Origin: Guptibacillus hwajinpoensis
GTDB taxonomy: Bacteria > Bacillota > Bacilli > Bacillales > Guptibacillaceae
Length of the DNA: 64,000 nucleotides
Reading direction: 5' to 3'
NCBI RefSeq assembly: GCF_020524165.1
Contig: NZ_JAIVKU010000003.1
Coordinates: 328,135-392,134 of the forward strand
A program made the translations under genes and the position numbers. This document shows, one piece after another, positions 61,615-64,000 of the stretch (within the stretch, counting starts at the first letter, position 1; each line of letters starts with the position of its first letter). The notes beneath the pieces were generated by a model. That model was not told the origin of the DNA, did no database searches, and was given only the letters and a program-made list of their open reading frames with translations.

Positions 61615-62655
61615 TCACCCCCGATTCACAAGAAAAGGAACAAGCATCGGGATGGTTAAAACGAGAACAAGTAAGCGAATGACCTGCATGGCAGCGACAA
61701 TACTTGCATCCAGCTGAAGAGATGACGCAACTGAAGACATCTGCGGTGCGCCTGCTGGAACAATGGCTAACAGGCTAGTGATGAAATCAAGTGGAGTCAT
61801 AAGGTAAAACACAAATGTTACTACAAAAGTTAAGAAGAAGAACGCTAGTAAAATCCCTGCGCTTGTCCATCCAATGTTTTTGATTTCAGAAAGTGAATTT
61901 CTGTCAAAACGTGTACCGATAATGACACCTAACATGGCCATTCCTATTCCGACCCCAAGATTTGGGACTGCAGGGAGTGGCTGAAGGAATGTGTGGAAAA
62001 GAAATCCAACAATGATCGCATAGAGAAATGGAGCAATTGGAATTCTCCATTTCTTGGCTAACATCAATGTGATTCCGATCAGAAGAAGGTAAAAGACTAC
62101 AGCGAGCCAGCCTGGCATGTCTACTAATGAGGCGGTTTTGACTGCTTTCCCCTGAACTTCATCTGTTGGGATAAAAGAAGTCATGAATCCAGCAACAATC
62201 GGTATTGTTGAGACAAGCATCATAATACGCACCGTTTGAAAGGCCGCAACCATGCCAAGATTGGCCTTATACTCACGACTTAGCGCCATCATTACAGAAG
62301 CTCCGGCAGGTAAACAGCAAAATAGAGCGGTTTTAGCATCAAGATTTGAGTACTTGGCTAAGATTTTCCCCAGCAGCCAACTGACAAATAATAGGGTAAT
62401 GATTGAGACAAAGAGCGGTAGTATGTAACTAGCAACCTCTTTAAACATTTCTACTCTAATCGTAAGGCTAATACTTATACCGATAATCGCTAATGCGAGA
62501 TCGAAAAGAAGATTGGGATAGGATATGTCATCAATGAATAATCGATAAAATGCACCAATGAGCATGGCTCCTAATAGCCATCCTGCTGGTATATTCAAAA
62601 GATCGAATAAATAACCAACAGTAAACGCCACAATAAGTAGTATTGTCTTTTTCAT
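61615..62655 (-). CDS. AbrB family membrane protein (ammonia monooxygenase-like)
   Basis: A 346-residue integral membrane protein with about ten helices in two internal repeats, the layout of the AbrB/AmoA-like family of putative transporters: AGWLLGAMLIGAFYRLFIDD, DAKTALFCCLPAGASVMMAL, and in the second half GMAMLGVIIGTRFDRNSLSE and LLAIVPAGAPQMSSVASSLQ. The repeated LPAGASVM / VPAGAPQM segments are characteristic. Despite the database name it is not the AbrB DNA-binding regulator. AAAGGAG precedes the ATG. Substrate unknown; no coupled gene is seen. Confidence 0.88.
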   Translation of the reverse strand: MKKTILLIVAFTVGYLFDLLNIPAGWLLGAMLIGAFYRLFIDDISYPNLLFDLALAIIGISISLTIRVEMFKEVASYILPLFVSIITLLFVSWLLGKILAKYSNLDAKTALFCCLPAGASVMMALSREYKANLGMVAAFQTVRIMMLVSTIPIVAGFMTSFIPTDEVQGKAVKTASLVDMPGWLAVVFYLLLIGITLMLAKKWRIPIAPFLYAIIVGFLFHTFLQPLPAVPNLGVGIGMAMLGVIIGTRFDRNSLSEIKNIGWTSAGILLAFFFLTFVVTFVFYLMTPLDFITSLLAIVPAGAPQMSSVASSLQLDASIVAAMQVIRLLVLVLTIPMLVPFLVNRG

Positions 62656-62886
62656 TAAGTAACTCCTTTAGTATTGAGATGTGTGTTCCAGGACGGACAA
62701 AGTAAGTTTAATCATTCTAGCATAGATGTAGGAGACGATTCATTGAATAGGGCTTGTGTGATTAAACGGTTAGCAACCTCTATTGGTAATAGGGGGAATG
62801 AAGTTTCATTAGTTCTTCACGTTTAGGGTGATTGATGTGTGGTGAAAATCAGAAAGTCAAAAGCCTTTTCTTAAAGGAAAATAGAG
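62656..62886. other. Gap upstream of the AbrB-family gene
   Basis: No gene or clear signal is seen in these 231 bases. Together with 63010-63240 it forms a long non-coding interval around the DUF2243 remnant. Confidence 0.5.
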
Positions 62887-63009
62887 GTGACAACAAAAGC
62901 CAGGATAACAAAAGGGCAATCATTTGGTAGCAATCGCAATCTATGGTCAGTAATCCTGTTTGGAATTGGACTTGCTGCATTTTTAGATGTACCATACCGA
63001 GACTTTTAA
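62887..63009 (+). pseudogene. Truncated DUF2243 membrane protein remnant
   Basis: A 40-residue frame from GTG (AAAGGA eight bases upstream) reads SNRNLWSVILFGIGLAAFLD and stops soon after. This is the start of DUF2243 proteins (first helix, LFGIGLAAFxD), normally about 150 residues or more with further helices; the rest is absent. Confidence 0.6.
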
Positions 63010-63240
63010 TCTCATACAGTATGATGACATGGGAGAAACATTATAGGAACATCTTGTGAATCTTGAATTTTAGGATCTTCTACTTTTTTTCAACTCTTTT
63101 TGTTTTACAACTTCAGTAGGTTCAGCTCATACATAGATAATATTTAGAGTAGAATTGGTGAACTGTGACTTATGTGATTACTACTGTTGTTCTTTCTGTC
63201 CTGAATTGCGAAATATCTGTTTCAATTTTCTAAAAACAAG

Positions 63241-63269
63241 TTGACACGAAATAAGAAACCGCTTACAAT
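63241..63269 (+). promoter_or_regulatory. Strong sigma-A promoter of the sugar ABC transporter operon
   Basis: TTGACA (63241-63246), a 17-base spacer and TACAAT (63264-63269), 153 bases before the permease gene. Confidence 0.8.
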
Positions 63270-63288
63270 AAAGTCAATCAAAACATCT

Positions 63289-63302
63289 ACGTAAACGATT
63301 AA
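63289..63302. promoter_or_regulatory. LacI-type operator half, copy 1
   Basis: ACGTAAACGATTAA, about 20 bases downstream of the -10 box, repeated exactly at 63389-63402. Confidence 0.6.
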
Positions 63303-63381
63303 ATGAATTTTTCTTTTCATGATACGTGACTGATTAAACGAATCGCCCACAGGGAATTCATTTTTTTTACTACAAAAAGTA

Positions 63382-63399
63382 ATCGATTACGTAAACGAT
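63382..63399. promoter_or_regulatory. LacI-type operator, copy 2
   Basis: ATCGATTACGTAAACGAT is a near-perfect palindrome centred on ACGT, typical of LacI/GalR-family repressors. It lies 22 bases before the permease start and 93 bases from copy 1, so a repressor bound to both could loop the DNA. Confidence 0.65.
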
Positions 63400-63421
63400 T
63401 AATTATAGGTGAGGAGAGATT

Positions 63422-64000
63422 ATGGAGACGAAACTTAGAGCGTTACCTAGAAGAAATGTCCGTAGTGTCCCAAAGGTCAACAGCTCCTGGAAAAAGGTTT
63501 TACATAACTATGAATTGTACTTATTTCTACTTCCTACGTTAATTTACTTCATTGTCTTTCACTACGTACCGATGTATGGCGTTCTCATTGCATTTCAAGA
63601 TTACATGCCCACTTTGGGGGTTTCAGGAAGTCCGTGGGTCGGTTTTGAACACTTCGAACGCTTCTTCAATTCCTTTCAGTTCTGGACATTGTTAGAGAAC
63701 ACCCTTGAACTTAGTGTGCTACAGTTATTATTTGGCTTCCCGCTACCCGTCATCATTGCGCTTCTCTTAAATCAGTTACGAAATCAACGTTACAAAAAGT
63801 TTGTACAAACAGTGATTTATGCGCCTCACTTTATCTCGGTTGTTGTTCTCGTAGGTATGGTTTACGTGTTTTTCTCACCGAATGGACTCATTAACAATTT
63901 TCTCATGATCTTTGGTGCCGAACCAGTTCACTTTATGTCGCAGGCAGGTTGGTTTAAGCCACTCTACATTTCTTCAGGATTGTGGCAAGAAACAGGTTGG
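63422..64000 (+). CDS. Sugar ABC transporter permease (LplB type), 5' part
   Basis: The frame runs open off the window end; 193 residues are seen. A basic N-terminus is followed by LYLFLLPTLIYFIVFHYVPM then YGVLIAFQDYMPTLGVSGSP, the signature of LplB/YtcP-type permeases for complex sugars (for example pectin or hemicellulose oligosaccharides), and by helices LLENTLELSVLQLLFGFPLP and VVVLVGMVYVFFSPNGLINN. The conserved EAA loop lies beyond the window. GAGGAGA precedes the ATG. It should be the first gene of an operon induced by a sugar through the LacI-type operators upstream. Confidence 0.93.
   Translation, partial: METKLRALPRRNVRSVPKVNSSWKKVLHNYELYLFLLPTLIYFIVFHYVPMYGVLIAFQDYMPTLGVSGSPWVGFEHFERFFNSFQFWTLLENTLELSVLQLLFGFPLPVIIALLLNQLRNQRYKKFVQTVIYAPHFISVVVLVGMVYVFFSPNGLINNFLMIFGAEPVHFMSQAGWFKPLYISSGLWQETGW

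Noticed and set aside
61615..62655. AbrB DNA-binding transition-state regulator
   Set aside because: The product has about ten membrane helices; the name AbrB family refers to an unrelated membrane family.

Overview
The window comes from a low-GC, Gram-positive, endospore-forming type of bacterium of the family Bacillaceae. This rests on AGGAGG-type ribosome sites with many TTG/GTG starts, on the iron alcohol dehydrogenase / pgi / YugN-like / YugO gene order known from Bacillus subtilis, and on GbsR/GbsA betaine genes. A halotolerant genus such as Pseudalkalibacillus or Alkalihalobacillus would fit, but that is inference.

Layout. (1) 1-7.4 kb is core chromosome: the end of an iron alcohol dehydrogenase, pgi, a YugN-like gene, a YugO-type K+ channel, a YggT protein, an alpha-carbonic anhydrase lipoprotein, a DUF4386 membrane protein, a Crp/Fnr regulator and a tRNA-Ala(GGC). 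Between the dehydrogenase and pgi lies a striking cloverleaf-shaped set of inverted repeats (625-764). (2) 7.4-38.2 kb is a compound genomic island in the 3' end of the tRNA gene. A 42-bp copy of the tRNA 3' end occurs three times (7404, 19414, 38204), which defines two tandem elements. Element 1 (7446-19455) looks like an intact phage satellite: integrase, excisionase, primase-polymerase, DUF3987 replication protein, TubC_N-like protein, terminase-small-subunit-like protein, and a complete type I restriction-modification operon (hsdR-hsdM-hsdS with its own small regulator). Element 2 (19456-38245) is older, AT-rich and partly decayed. It has no intact integrase, only two remnants in permuted order, but carries a dense defence cargo: a four-gene set with two DNA methyltransferases and two different PD-(D/E)xK-like nucleases, a SIR2-HerA pair, two DUF1643-family genes (one truncated), a HEPN-like protein, a DUF262-DUF1524 (GmrSD-type) enzyme with two broken partial copies beside it, and several unknown genes.

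(3) 38.2-49.9 kb returns to chromosome: aldo/keto reductase, a glycine-rich ALK-like-domain protein, DUF421 protein, DegV protein, an ArgH-family lyase, general stress protein 26 type flavin protein, a large DUF2157/GDYXXLXY membrane protein, threonine aldolase and a YflT-type stress protein with a histidine-rich repeat tail. (4) 50-58.8 kb is a glycine-betaine/choline block: an OpuAC-like binding protein, GbsR, GbsA, a BetA-type choline dehydrogenase, a sodium symporter resembling animal high-affinity choline transporters, and a TetR regulator. An 18-bp inverted repeat, GTTAA-N8-TTAAC, recurs upstream of opuAC-like, gbsA and twice between the symporter and tetR, suggesting one regulon that imports choline and oxidises it in two steps to glycine betaine. 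(5) 58.9-64 kb holds a membrane-anchored HtrA-like protease, an epoxide-hydrolase-like enzyme, an AbrB-family membrane protein, a DUF2243 remnant and the start of an LplB-type sugar ABC permease behind a strong promoter and LacI-type operators.

All functions are inferred from reading the sequence; no database search was run.
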